NCBI GenBank assembly: GCA_944325435.1
Contig: CALVAC010000005.1
Location: forward strand, 1-64,000
Reading direction: 5' to 3'
DNA: 64,000 bases
Source: an uncultured Bacteroidales bacterium
GTDB lineage: Bacteria; Bacteroidota; Bacteroidia; Bacteroidales; UBA932
The notes under the pieces are model-generated. The model did not search any database and had not been told where the DNA came from. It worked only from the letters and a program-made list of their open reading frames with translations. Both the position numbers and the translations under genes were made by a program. Below are positions 8,854 to 17,732 of this stretch, piece after piece. Numbering within the stretch: the stretch's first letter is position 1; the number at the start of each line of letters is the position of its first letter.

Positions 8854-9666
8854 ATGAACAGAATCCATCCACTTGCAACAGTACATCCGAACGCAAAGCT
8901 CGGTGACAATGTAGAGATAGGCCCATACGCCTTCATTGATGAATTTGTGGAAATCGGAGACGGATGCAGGATACTTCCCCATGCCACCATATTCAATTAT
9001 GTCAAAATAGGAAAGAACTGCCAGGTATTTCCGGGTGCAGTGATCGGTGCCATCCCCCAGGACCTTAAATTTACCGGGGAGGTGACGTATGTGGAGATCG
9101 GTGACAATGTGAATATCCGTGAGTGTGCGACCATCAACAGGGGTACGCAGGCGAGCGGAAAGGGAGTGACAAAGATCGGAAGCAACACCCTTCTGATGTC
9201 ATATACCCATGTCGCCCACGACTGCACGGTGGGTGAGCACTGCATTCTCGTGAGCTATGTCGGTATCGCAGGGGAGACGGATGTCGATGACTGGGCTATC
9301 CTCGGAGGAGGCACGATGGCGCATCAGTTCTCCAAGATTGGCAAACATGCAATGGTAGGAGGCGGCTCCAAGATAAACAAGGACATACCTCCTTACATTC
9401 TGTGCGGCCGTGACCCTATATCGTATGCCGGTGTCAATATCGTGGGACTCCGCCGCAGAGGGTTCTCGTCTGACCAGATCCGCAATATCAAGGATATGTA
9501 TGATATCATCTATTCCAGCGGACTGAATGTGACGGATGCCTGTGCCAAGGTGGCTGCCGGCTTCCCGCAGAGCGAGGAGAGGGATACCATACTTGAGTTC
9601 ATCAAGAATTCCAGAAGGGGTATCGTGAAAGGGAATTCTCTCAACGCCAAGGGGGAAATCGAATAG
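8854..9666 (+). CDS. lpxA: UDP-N-acetylglucosamine O-acyltransferase LpxA
   Basis: LpxA catalyses the first acylation of UDP-GlcNAc in lipid A synthesis and acts as a trimer in the cytosol. The 270-residue protein opens with the hexapeptide beta-helix (IHPLATVHPNAKLGDNVEIG). It carries the catalytic His122 in SYTHVAHDCTVG (His125 in E. coli) and has the C-terminal helical domain (YAGVNIVGLRRRGFS onward). It follows lpxC by 10 bases, and its TAG stop overlaps the GTG start of the next gene by one base, so the block is one operon. Confidence 0.97.
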   Translation: MNRIHPLATVHPNAKLGDNVEIGPYAFIDEFVEIGDGCRILPHATIFNYVKIGKNCQVFPGAVIGAIPQDLKFTGEVTYVEIGDNVNIRECATINRGTQASGKGVTKIGSNTLLMSYTHVAHDCTVGEHCILVSYVGIAGETDVDDWAILGGGTMAHQFSKIGKHAMVGGGSKINKDIPPYILCGRDPISYAGVNIVGLRRRGFSSDQIRNIKDMYDIIYSSGLNVTDACAKVAAGFPQSEERDTILEFIKNSRRGIVKGNSLNAKGEIE

Positions 9667-10340
9667 TGCAAGTCTTGCTGGATACGGCGTATTTCCCGCC
9701 GGTACAATATTTTGCCGCACTGTCTGCATCTTCCAGACAGTGCTTTTTTCTGGAGGCATGCGAGAACTACCAGAAGCAGTCCTACAGGAACCGCTGTCAT
9801 TTCTATTCCGCCTCCGGTCTGCAGTCTCTCTCTTTTCCTGTGGTACATGGCAACGGCACTGTATCCTTGCCCATAACGGAAATCAGAATAGACTATTCCA
9901 GACCGTGGCTCCAGCAGCACAAGAGGGCCATAGTCTCGGCCTACGGGACATCCGCCTTTTTCGAATATTACAGGGATGAGCTGTTCGACATCCTCGACAG
10001 CAGACCTGAGACCCTGTGGGAGATGAATCTTGCAATCATCCGCTTCTTCATAGACAAGATAGGCATTCCGGTGAAAATAGGGCAGACATCTGAATTCACA
10101 TTGCCATCCGGCCTGTGCGGAGATGGTGTGTGGGCCGGCCTGCCGTTCTCCGTACGCTACGGTGCCTGTGACCTCAGGAATGTGATACATCCGAAGCGTC
10201 AGGATGACATCCTGCGCCGGCTTGGCAAGGAAAAGCCGTACTTCCAGGTTTTTTCCTGCAAATACGGCTTCATCCCGAATCTTTCCATTATGGATCTGTT
10301 GTTTAACGAAGGACCGGATTCCATCTCCTATCTTGTCTGA
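9666..10340 (+). CDS. WbqC-like family protein
   Basis: This protein belongs to the WbqC-like family (Pfam WbqC), conserved in Bacteroidetes and named after an O-antigen cluster gene; its enzymatic role is not established. The N-terminus MQVLLDTAYFPPVQYFAAL carries the family's YFPPVxYF motif, and the middle has ENYQKQSYRNRC, also typical. It is 224 residues, soluble, with no signal peptide. The GTG start at 9666 overlaps the lpxA stop by one base, which supports co-expression with lipid A genes. A role in sugar modification of the cell envelope is inferred from this position only. Confidence 0.85.
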   Translation: MQVLLDTAYFPPVQYFAALSASSRQCFFLEACENYQKQSYRNRCHFYSASGLQSLSFPVVHGNGTVSLPITEIRIDYSRPWLQQHKRAIVSAYGTSAFFEYYRDELFDILDSRPETLWEMNLAIIRFFIDKIGIPVKIGQTSEFTLPSGLCGDGVWAGLPFSVRYGACDLRNVIHPKRQDDILRRLGKEKPYFQVFSCKYGFIPNLSIMDLLFNEGPDSISYLV

Positions 10341-10401
10341 CATCGGTGAAGACATCGATGGTCCGAATGCTGTCTGTCAGGAGGTATGTCCTGCCGGCCT
10401 G

Positions 10402-12087
10402 TCAGAACCGGAATCCGATGGTGAGGGCTATGTTGATGAGCCACTTCCTGCTGAGTATTTCAGGAGTGTCTACATTCGGATTGATGACACTGCCATCGTT
10501 AGCGTAATAGTCATACGGATATATGTATTCATCCGGATATTTCGTCGCCTGTAAGGCTAGGTCTGCGAAGAATGAGCCGGGGGAGCTGTATCCAAGTCCG
10601 CACGAGAGCCTGTGGGTGTTTGCCCTGACTTTCTGCAGCAGTCCGCCTTCATCGTAGTACTGTTCCGGGGATGTCGTGACCCCGTATCCTGCCCTTATCG
10701 CAAAGCTGCTTACCGGCTTGATTTCAGCACCGATTCTGAAAATATGCTGTGCCCCCATCAGGTCACGGATATCCTCGTTCAGAAGATCGAACTGGCTGTT
10801 GTCATTGGTGTGGGCTTCATGGATATACATCCCTCCGTAGTCCGCCATTTCGTAATCTGCGCTGATGACGGCAAAATTTCCTATGGCGTAAGCCGCTCCC
10901 ACATTGAACCTGAACGGGGATGTCAGTTCATATTCGTATTCGCTGTCGGGAGTCTCTGCTTCTCCGTTCCCGTAGTTGGAGGAATATGTAGAGACAGCCG
11001 CGGATGCCTTCCATGTCTCCCTGATGCTCATACCTGTCGGTGTCTGGATGGCCGCACCGAACCTCAGCCCTTTCCAAGGAGTGACAATAATCCCGAACTT
11101 TCCGTAGACTCCCACTCCGCTTACATTATATGTGTTGTTGTATCTCAATGAGTTGAACTGAGTCTGGAAATATGAGTAGTCGCTGGCTTCCCCTCCGGAC
11201 ATTTCCCTTATATAATATTCCTGGCTGTAGGACAGGGAGGTGATGCCGAGATTCGCCCCGAAATATACTACATCGGAGATATTTGCTCCGAAATTGAACA
11301 CATAGTCGTATTTGTTCCCGAGTATCCTCCTGGAGTATATCTGCTCGATGGTGTTGCCCGCAAGGCCGATGTTTTCCAGGTCCACCCCTCCTCCTTCAGG
11401 GTTGCGGAAATAGTTTTCGGTCACACCTGCATAGTCGGCACCGTATATTATGTCATCATCCATATTGTCGTTCCCCATATCATCCCATACATTGCTGATG
11501 ATGCCTGATTCATAACCGAGTATCACATCAAATGGTATGTTGGAATCGTAATAAGGGTCGTATGAGCCGTCTGAAGCCAGTTCAAGATCATTGAAGTTTA
11601 TCCCTGCCGCCAGAGTTGCCAGCGCTCCTGCAAATGTGGTGCTTGAATTGAGGCCCCTGACATACATGTTGTCATTGTATGTGTTTGTCCTGTTGACCAC
11701 GAATCCGAGTGTCCAGTTCTTGATTCCGGAGGTGCGGTATGTGTCGAAATTGATGGTGAAACCAATGTTCGGCATGGAGAACCGCCCCATCGGTGTGCGG
11801 TACTTGCTCTGGAAATAGTCCGGTGATGTCCCTCCTGATGTGTTTACCGAAACCGCGACACCGGGAGTTATCGTGATCTGCGAGTATCTGGCGACTGCGG
11901 AGCCTGCCGGGTTTATCGATATGGAACCCAGGTCACCGCCAAGGGCAGTGAACGCATTGCCCATTGCCATGGTCCTTGCCGTCCCCTCATAGTTGTTTTC
12001 ACTGAACCTGAGCGCGTCATACATAGTCTGCGCCTCTGCACCTGCCGCCATCACAACAAGCAGTAATGTAATCGCTGTCTTTTTCAT
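10402..12087 (-). CDS. OMPP1/FadL/TodX-family outer-membrane transport protein
   Basis: This is an outer-membrane beta-barrel of the FadL/OMPP1 type, which passes hydrophobic compounds across the outer membrane. The 561-residue protein has a signal peptide (MKKTAITLLLVVMAAGAEAQ). The family's N-terminal hatch region follows, with TARTMAMGNAFTALGGDLGSISINPAG, where NPAG is the hallmark. It ends in aromatic IALTIGFRF, a typical barrel C-terminus. It lies 24 bases behind the Trp/Tyr-rich lipoprotein gene on the same strand and is probably co-transcribed. It is convergent with the WbqC-like gene. The substrate is unknown. Confidence 0.9.
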   Translation of the reverse strand: MKKTAITLLLVVMAAGAEAQTMYDALRFSENNYEGTARTMAMGNAFTALGGDLGSISINPAGSAVARYSQITITPGVAVSVNTSGGTSPDYFQSKYRTPMGRFSMPNIGFTINFDTYRTSGIKNWTLGFVVNRTNTYNDNMYVRGLNSSTTFAGALATLAAGINFNDLELASDGSYDPYYDSNIPFDVILGYESGIISNVWDDMGNDNMDDDIIYGADYAGVTENYFRNPEGGGVDLENIGLAGNTIEQIYSRRILGNKYDYVFNFGANISDVVYFGANLGITSLSYSQEYYIREMSGGEASDYSYFQTQFNSLRYNNTYNVSGVGVYGKFGIIVTPWKGLRFGAAIQTPTGMSIRETWKASAAVSTYSSNYGNGEAETPDSEYEYELTSPFRFNVGAAYAIGNFAVISADYEMADYGGMYIHEAHTNDNSQFDLLNEDIRDLMGAQHIFRIGAEIKPVSSFAIRAGYGVTTSPEQYYDEGGLLQKVRANTHRLSCGLGYSSPGSFFADLALQATKYPDEYIYPYDYYANDGSVINPNVDTPEILSRKWLINIALTIGFRF

Positions 12088-12111
12088 ATCGTTGATGTTT
12101 GATAATATGTA

Positions 12112-13350
12112 CTACCTGCGTCTGCCGGATCCTCCGGATGAACTTCTGCTCACCCCGCTGCTCCTTGACCCTCCGGAATATCCGGATGAGCGGGAGAACG
12201 ATGGTGTCGAGCTTCTGTTATAGCTCGAAGACGAGCTCCTGTTGTAGCTTGGTGTCGAGCTTCTGTTGTAGCTCGAAGACGAACTTCTGTTGTAGCTGCT
12301 TGAAGATGAACTCCTGCTGTAGCCGCTTGAAGAGCTCCTGTCATAAGAGGAGTAACCGCTCCTGTTGTATGACGAGCTTGCCGGCCGTCTGTATGTGGCG
12401 GTCCTGGTATTCGTGGATGATGTCCTTGCCGGACTCACTGTGGACCTGGTGGTCGTCGACCCTGTGGATACTGCGGATCCAGTCCCCCGTCTTCTGCTGG
12501 CAGCGGTTGATGTGACGGACTGTCCGGATGTGACGGTGCCGCTCCCTCTTCTCAATACCGGAGTCGCAGAACCGGAACCTGAACGCGTAGCCATTGCGCT
12601 GGAAGAGCTACGCCGGACATTGGACGATGCTGTCCTGACATTCCCTGTAGCCGTGCGTCTCCCTACGCTGCTTGTACGTGAGAAACCAGGGCTGTTGTGC
12701 CGGCCTACAGTCGAGGCGCGCGAACCGTAATAGTAATTGTTGTTCGTGACATATACCGGTCCGTGATGGTGATGTATCGGGTGTCCGTACCAGCCCCAGT
12801 GGTGATGGTATGGTCCCCAGTACCACGGATCATACCAGCCGCCCCAGTACCACGGGTCGTAGAACGGGGAAGCCCAAGTCCAGTACCAGCTGCTGTAGAA
12901 CCACCTGTCTCTCCAGTACCAGGAGCTGTATGTCCATGGCCTGTAATATCTCCAGGTCCAGCTGTCCCAGTACCACGGATCCCAGTATGCTGATGTATAG
13001 TACCATGGATCCGGGTCGGTGTCGAAATAGATAGTCAGGTCCGAAGTGTCCCTGATGGTGACGGTGGCTCCCGTGTTGTTGGTCAGGTGTATCGTGGTGG
13101 ATTTGCTTTCAGGTACGGAGATGGATTCCGGTTCATCTCCGAGAAGATATATCTCCGATTCCTTTGTCTCTACCACCAGCCTGTCTATCTCTTTTTCATC
13201 TGCGGCGGCAACCTGCCTTTCATTGGCTGTGTCTGTTCTGGTGTAGATCCCGTCATGGAATCTCTGCCCTGACGATGAATACTGCGCTGCCGTTCCGCAC
13301 GCTGACAGCACCAGCACGGCAGACATTAAGATTGTGGCTCTCTTTTCCAT
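12112..13350 (-). CDS. Trp/Tyr-rich, Ser-Arg-tailed lipoprotein
   Basis: The ATG at 13350 gives a lipoprotein of 412 residues with lipobox LSAC (Cys18). After a folded-looking region with NNTGATVTIRD comes an extreme aromatic segment, for example WDPWYWDSWTWRYYRPW, then a His-rich patch (HPIHHHHGPVY). A long Ser/Arg/Tyr/Thr tail built on SSSSYNRS units ends in GRRR. Similar Bacteroidetes proteins are often mis-annotated as vitellogenin-like. The function is unknown; an envelope surface or scaffold role is possible. Upstream of the ATG is AAAAGGAGGA, an unusually strong Shine-Dalgarno match for this phylum. The open frame reaches 66 codons further upstream but crosses the divergent promoter region, so that start is not used. 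Confidence 0.75.
   Translation of the reverse strand: MEKRATILMSAVLVLSACGTAAQYSSSGQRFHDGIYTRTDTANERQVAAADEKEIDRLVVETKESEIYLLGDEPESISVPESKSTTIHLTNNTGATVTIRDTSDLTIYFDTDPDPWYYTSAYWDPWYWDSWTWRYYRPWTYSSWYWRDRWFYSSWYWTWASPFYDPWYWGGWYDPWYWGPYHHHWGWYGHPIHHHHGPVYVTNNNYYYGSRASTVGRHNSPGFSRTSSVGRRTATGNVRTASSNVRRSSSSAMATRSGSGSATPVLRRGSGTVTSGQSVTSTAASRRRGTGSAVSTGSTTTRSTVSPARTSSTNTRTATYRRPASSSYNRSGYSSYDRSSSSGYSRSSSSSSYNRSSSSSYNRSSTPSYNRSSSSSYNRSSTPSFSRSSGYSGGSRSSGVSRSSSGGSGRRR
12208..12370 (-). repeat. Degenerate tandem repeat coding the Ser/Tyr/Arg tail
   Basis: Units of about 24-30 bases containing CTTCTGTTGTAGCT-like blocks recur across this stretch on the plus strand. They encode repeated SSSSYNRS / STPSYNRS on the minus strand. 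Copy number could vary between strains by slippage. Confidence 0.65.
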
Positions 13351-13429
13351 ATTCGTCCTCCTTTTGTTAATGTCGCGGAACCGGTCTGAATTTTTCCCGA
13401 AAATTAGGCGGTTTCTGACATTATATTTA

Positions 13430-13437
13430 TACCTTTG
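13430..13437 (+). promoter_or_regulatory. Candidate -7 box for proS
   Basis: TACCTTTG matches the TAnnTTTG consensus and lies 92 bases before the proS ATG. The -33 region has no clean TTTG, so only the -7 element is supported. The 179-base gap also holds the leader of the divergent lipoprotein gene. Confidence 0.5.
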
Positions 13438-13529
13438 CGGCTTGGAATATATTGCAATATCTATACCTCTGATATAGATGCAAATTCCGTCACAATGTAA
13501 AAATAATTTACGGATAAAACAAAGCGATA

Positions 13530-15008
13530 ATGGCAAAAGAGGTAACAAAGAGGTCAGAGAACTATTCCCAGTGGTATGACAACCTGGTTGTAAAGGCCGA
13601 TCTTGCAGAACGTTCGGCTGTGAGGGGCTGTATGGTCATTAAACCGTACGGTTATGCGATATGGGAGAAGATGCAGCATATACTCGACACCATGTTCAAG
13701 GAAACGGGGCACCAGAATGCCTATTTCCCTCTGTTCATACCGAAGTCTTTCCTTAGCAGGGAGGCTGAGCATGTGGAGGGGTTCGCCAAGGAGTGCGCAG
13801 TGGTGACTCACCACAGGCTTATGGCAAATCCTGACGGCCCGGGAGTGGTGGTTGACCCATCTGCAAAGCTGGAGGAAGAACTTGTGGTGAGACCGACCTC
13901 GGAGACCATTATATGGAACACTTACAAGAACTGGGTGACTTCATGGAGGGATCTGCCAATCCTGTGCAACCAGTGGGCCAATGTAGTGAGATGGGAGATG
14001 AGGACCCGCCTTTTCCTGCGGACCGCCGAGTTCCTGTGGCAGGAGGGGCATACGGCTCACGCAACAAGCGAGGAGGCTGTCGCAGAGGCGACCAGGATGG
14101 TCAACGTATATGCGGATTTTGCCCGTAACTATATGGCTATGCCTGTCGTGGTAGGACACAAGAGTCCTAACGAGAGGTTCGCCGGTGCGCTCGACACGTT
14201 GACTATCGAGGCCATGATGCAGGATGGCAAGGCTCTGCAGGCTGGAACCTCGCATTTCCTCGGGCAGAATTTCGCCAAGGCTTTCGATGTGCAGTTCACA
14301 AACAAGGAAGGCAGACAGGAATATGTCTGGGCTACTTCGTGGGGTGTCTCTACCCGTCTGATGGGAGCCCTTATCATGGCGCACGGCGATGACAACGGTC
14401 TCGTGCTGCCTCCTGCCCTTGCTCCTATCCAGGTGGTGATGGTTCCTATATACAAGTCACAGGAAGAGCGCAGTGCGATACTTGGCAAGATGGATGAACT
14501 GAAGAAGGAGCTTGAGGCTCACGGACATACTGTGAAGATTGATGACAGGGACACTCTCCGGCCGGGATTCAAGTTCGCTGAATGGGAGCTCAAGGGTGTG
14601 CCTGTGAGGATTGCCATAGGACCTCGAGATATGGAGAACGGTACTGTGGAACTTGCCCGTCGCGATACCCTTGAGAAGACATCCGCGCCTCAGGAGGGTC
14701 TCGGCAGGAGGATAGAGGAACTTCTGGATGAAATACAGAGGAATATCTATGCCAAGGCACTGAAGTTCAGGGATGAGCATATCATTAAGGTGGATACCTG
14801 GGAGGATTTCAAGGAGAAGATAGAGCAGGGTGGATTCCTTCTCTGCCATTGGGATGGTACTACCGAGACCGAGGAGAGGATAAAGGAGGAGACAAAGGCT
14901 ACCATCAGGTGCATCCCGATTGACACTGCTGTATGCGAGGAGGAAGGGAAGTGCATCTATAGCGGAAAACCATCCGGCAGGAGAGTGCTGTTCGCCCGTT
15001 CATACTGA
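13530..15008 (+). CDS. proS: Prolyl-tRNA synthetase (archaeal/eukaryotic-type)
   Basis: This class II synthetase charges tRNA-Pro. The 492-residue protein is the ProS type without the editing insertion. It shows motif 2 region [31 protein letters not shown], visible here as adjacent blocks [15 protein letters not shown] and [10 protein letters not shown], then the anticodon-binding domain ([13 protein letters not shown] onward). A C-terminal domain ends with [10 protein letters not shown], as in this subfamily. The ATG at 13530 gives [20 protein letters not shown], the conserved N-terminus. The gene stands between the divergent lipoprotein gene and the DUF3078 gene. Confidence 0.96.
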   Translation: MAKEVTKRSENYSQWYDNLVVKADLAERSAVRGCMVIKPYGYAIWEKMQHILDTMFKETGHQNAYFPLFIPKSFLSREAEHVEGFAKECAVVTHHRLMANPDGPGVVVDPSAKLEEELVVRPTSETIIWNTYKNWVTSWRDLPILCNQWANVVRWEMRTRLFLRTAEFLWQEGHTAHATSEEAVAEATRMVNVYADFARNYMAMPVVVGHKSPNERFAGALDTLTIEAMMQDGKALQAGTSHFLGQNFAKAFDVQFTNKEGRQEYVWATSWGVSTRLMGALIMAHGDDNGLVLPPALAPIQVVMVPIYKSQEERSAILGKMDELKKELEAHGHTVKIDDRDTLRPGFKFAEWELKGVPVRIAIGPRDMENGTVELARRDTLEKTSAPQEGLGRRIEELLDEIQRNIYAKALKFRDEHIIKVDTWEDFKEKIEQGGFLLCHWDGTTETEERIKEETKATIRCIPIDTAVCEEEGKCIYSGKPSGRRVLFARSY

Positions 15009-15067
15009 TGGCACAGTGACCTTACGGGCAAGGAACCGTGTCCTGAGTGACATTAAATTACAGATAT

Positions 15068-16177
15068 ATGAAAAAGACCCTGCTTGCGCTTGCGCTGGTG
15101 CCGTTGACTTGTCTTGCCGTATCTGCACAGGAAGGCCTGACGGATGCCCAGAAGGCGGCGGCTGAGGCTGCCATTGCCATGAGCAATGCTCCGGAGAACA
15201 CAAATACGATTGCGGACAGGCCGAAATACTGGACGAACTCCCTGTCGACCAAGATAGATTTCGGACATACGGGCCTGTTCAACTGGGCTGCCGGAGGATA
15301 CAACAGCTATTCTCTGAAGGCATATATAGATGGCAATGCCAACTATGCGAAGGACAATATATCGTGGACAAACAGGCTTCAGCTCGACTACGGTTTCCTC
15401 TATTCTGCGGACAAGCCTGTGCTGCAGAAGAGCGATGACCGTATATATCTTGAGAGCAAGTTCGGATACAAGGCTGTGGACAAGCTTTTCATATCGGCGG
15501 AATACAGCCTGAAGTCGCAGTTTACAAATACCTACGAATATCCGACCCCATCGGCAAGGGCGGACGGTTCCCCGCTGCCTGATGGTGAGGAATACAGCAC
15601 GGCGGACTGGAACAAGGTGAGGAACCTGAAGTCGGGTTTTTTCTCGCCGGCCAATATGACTCTCGGTCTCGGTCTTGACTACAACCCGTTCAGCTGGCTG
15701 ACCGTCAATCTTGCTCCGCTTACCGGAGGCATAGTGTTCGTGGATGACCCGAGGCTGAGGGAAAGCTACAGTATGCCGCTCGTGGATGAGAACTCCGAAG
15801 CCCCGGACCAGTCTGCTTTCGAGAATACGGATGACTATAAGGTAGCCAACGGCCTGCGCTATCGTCCGGCGAGGTTCGAGTTCGGAGCCCAGCTGAAAGT
15901 GGATATCAAGGTGAATGTGAATGACAATTTCAAATATACCTCCCAGATATTGCTGTTCTCCAACTATCTGAAGAATCCTCAGAATGTCCGTGTGAACTGG
16001 GACAACAGGATAGAGTGGAAGCTCGCAAGGTTCTTTTCACTTATGTTCACTACGAACCTTATCTATGATGATACGGTGATGATTTTCAACGAGAAGGATG
16101 GCGCGACGCACCAGAGGGTGCAGTTCAAGGAGTCGCTCTCGTTCGGTTTTGTATATACCATTGCAACAAAGAAATGA
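15068..16177 (+). CDS. DUF3078 outer-membrane-associated protein
   Basis: This exported protein has 369 residues from the ATG at 15068 (MKKTLLALALVPLTCLAVSAQ signal peptide); the frame is open 7 codons further upstream but those precede the signal. The body matches the DUF3078 family of Bacteroidetes: alternating hydrophobic strands and motifs such as GLFNWAAGGYNSYSLKAY and SWTNRLQLDYGF. It probably forms a beta-barrel or sheet at the outer membrane. Its stop overlaps the tilS start (ATGA), so the two are translationally coupled. The function is unknown. Confidence 0.8.
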   Translation: MKKTLLALALVPLTCLAVSAQEGLTDAQKAAAEAAIAMSNAPENTNTIADRPKYWTNSLSTKIDFGHTGLFNWAAGGYNSYSLKAYIDGNANYAKDNISWTNRLQLDYGFLYSADKPVLQKSDDRIYLESKFGYKAVDKLFISAEYSLKSQFTNTYEYPTPSARADGSPLPDGEEYSTADWNKVRNLKSGFFSPANMTLGLGLDYNPFSWLTVNLAPLTGGIVFVDDPRLRESYSMPLVDENSEAPDQSAFENTDDYKVANGLRYRPARFEFGAQLKVDIKVNVNDNFKYTSQILLFSNYLKNPQNVRVNWDNRIEWKLARFFSLMFTTNLIYDDTVMIFNEKDGATHQRVQFKESLSFGFVYTIATKK

Positions 16178-17700
16178 TGCAGAGGCAGTTCGATGCCATC
16201 ATAAAGGATGTTTTCGGCAATGGTCCGGCCGGAATGGACAGTGCAGGCGATGCCAAAGTGCTGCTGGCGGTGAGCGGCGGTATCGATTCGATGTGTATGG
16301 CTGACCTTGCCCTGCATTCATCTGCAGTGCTTGATTTCGCCGTTGCACATTGCAATTTCCACCTGAGGGGGGAAGAGAGCGATTCCGATACGGCTTTTGT
16401 CAGGGAGTGGTGTGCCGGGAATGGAGTGGCGATTCATGTAGCCGATTTCGATACTGCAGGATTCGCTTCAGCAAACGGCCTGAGCATAGAGATGGCGGCC
16501 AGGGAGCTTCGTTACAGGTGGTTCGGGCAGCTTTGCATTGAATACGTATATGCCGGAGTCCTGGTGGCGCACAATGCAAATGACAATGCGGAGACCTTGC
16601 TGCTGAATCTGTTGAGGGGTACCGGGCTCCGTGGCCTTGCCGGTATGGGGAGGGTCTCGGCCATCCCTTATGCGGAATCCGCCGATGGACAGTCCGGAAA
16701 GCCAGACGGAAACCGGCCGCTGCTCTGCAGGCCGATGCTCGGATTCACCAGAAAACAGATAGAGGGCCATATGATGGCAGGAAGACTGCCTTTCCGGGAG
16801 GACAGCACCAATGCAGATACTGTGTACAGACGCAACAGGATAAGGAATGATGTGTTCCCAATGCTGGAGAAGATAAACCCTTCTTTCATAAAGACATTCA
16901 ATAGGGAGATGGAATATTTCTCCCAGGCGGCGGGGCTGCTGGATGAGACTGTACGGTCATCCTCTCTTCCGCTGAAGCCGCAGATGCCATCTGTCCAGGC
17001 TGACAAGTCTGCGGACTCCGCCCCGGACGGATCTGCCGGAGAGGTCAGGATAAGTCTGCGGTCACTGCTTTCTTTCCGTCACTGGCCTTACCTCCTGTAT
17101 ATGTATCTTGAGCCATACGGTTTCAACAGTGCATCCATCGCATCTGTGGAGAGACTGATCCGGTCTGCTGCCGGAGGCGGTACGACTCTTTCCGGCAAGG
17201 TTTTCCGGTCTGATACGCATATTCTCGTTTCTGCATCGGATGCGTTGATTGTCAAGCCCGTGAATCCCTTGGATGAAGTGAGTCCACACCTGTGTCGCGC
17301 AGCGGAGTCCGACAGTCTTGTGGAGATAAGCGGACCAGGACGGTATGCGGTTGGCAGTACCGTCTTTGCGGTGGAGGTGAAACCCCTCGGATCTCTGGAA
17401 TCCCTGAAATGTCCAGGGGGGATGCTGGTCTGTGACAGCGACCTTCTTCCGTTCCCGTTCGTGTGCCGCAGCTGGCAGCCGGGGGACTGGTTCCGTCCTT
17501 TCGGAATGAGAGGAAGAAAGAAGGTCAGTGACCTTTTCACTGACCTTAAGTTCGATGCGTTCAGAAAATCTTCGACTCCTGTTGTCGTGGGAGGGAATTG
17601 TCGCGGCAGCCATATAGCGGCAGTGCTTGGAGTGCGGATTGATGATTCGCTGAAAGTCACTGTGGATACTTCGGAGGTGCTGGTGCTGACCATTGTCTGA
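16174..17700 (+). CDS. tilS: tRNA(Ile)-lysidine synthetase TilS
   Basis: TilS adds lysine to C34 of the minor isoleucine tRNA so that it reads AUA. The 508-residue protein has the PP-loop ATP-binding motif VLLAVSGGIDSMCMADLAL near residues 28-46. The family motif HCNFHLRGEES follows, then AHNANDNAETLLLNLLRGTGLRGLAGM and a C-terminal TilS domain containing SWQPGDWFRPFGMRGRKKVSD. It starts inside the stop of the DUF3078 gene and is convergent with sppA. An 11-bp perfect hairpin lies inside the coding region at 17521-17547. Confidence 0.95.
   Translation: MMQRQFDAIIKDVFGNGPAGMDSAGDAKVLLAVSGGIDSMCMADLALHSSAVLDFAVAHCNFHLRGEESDSDTAFVREWCAGNGVAIHVADFDTAGFASANGLSIEMAARELRYRWFGQLCIEYVYAGVLVAHNANDNAETLLLNLLRGTGLRGLAGMGRVSAIPYAESADGQSGKPDGNRPLLCRPMLGFTRKQIEGHMMAGRLPFREDSTNADTVYRRNRIRNDVFPMLEKINPSFIKTFNREMEYFSQAAGLLDETVRSSSLPLKPQMPSVQADKSADSAPDGSAGEVRISLRSLLSFRHWPYLLYMYLEPYGFNSASIASVERLIRSAAGGGTTLSGKVFRSDTHILVSASDALIVKPVNPLDEVSPHLCRAAESDSLVEISGPGRYAVGSTVFAVEVKPLGSLESLKCPGGMLVCDSDLLPFPFVCRSWQPGDWFRPFGMRGRKKVSDLFTDLKFDAFRKSSTPVVVGGNCRGSHIAAVLGVRIDDSLKVTVDTSEVLVLTIV
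17521..17547. repeat. 11-bp perfect hairpin inside the tilS 3' coding region
   Basis: AAGGTCAGTGA (17521-17531) and TCACTGACCTT (17537-17547) are perfect reverse complements with a 5-base loop. On the minus strand a T-rich stretch (CTTCTTTCTTCC-like) follows. It could end leftover sppA transcripts, though sppA stops about 190 bases earlier. It may also be chance. Confidence 0.4.
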
Positions 17701-17732
17701 CCATCCTCCGTGACTTGTCGCCGTCCCTGATA

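Noticed and set aside
10341..10401. Possible terminator between the convergent WbqC-like and porin genes
   Set aside because: Only a 5-bp stem (CAGGA/TCCTG) without a T-run is visible, which is too weak to call.
12208..12370. CRISPR-like or intergenic repeat array
   Set aside because: The repeats are in frame, encode Ser/Tyr/Arg units and have no unique spacers. No CRISPR array exists in the window.
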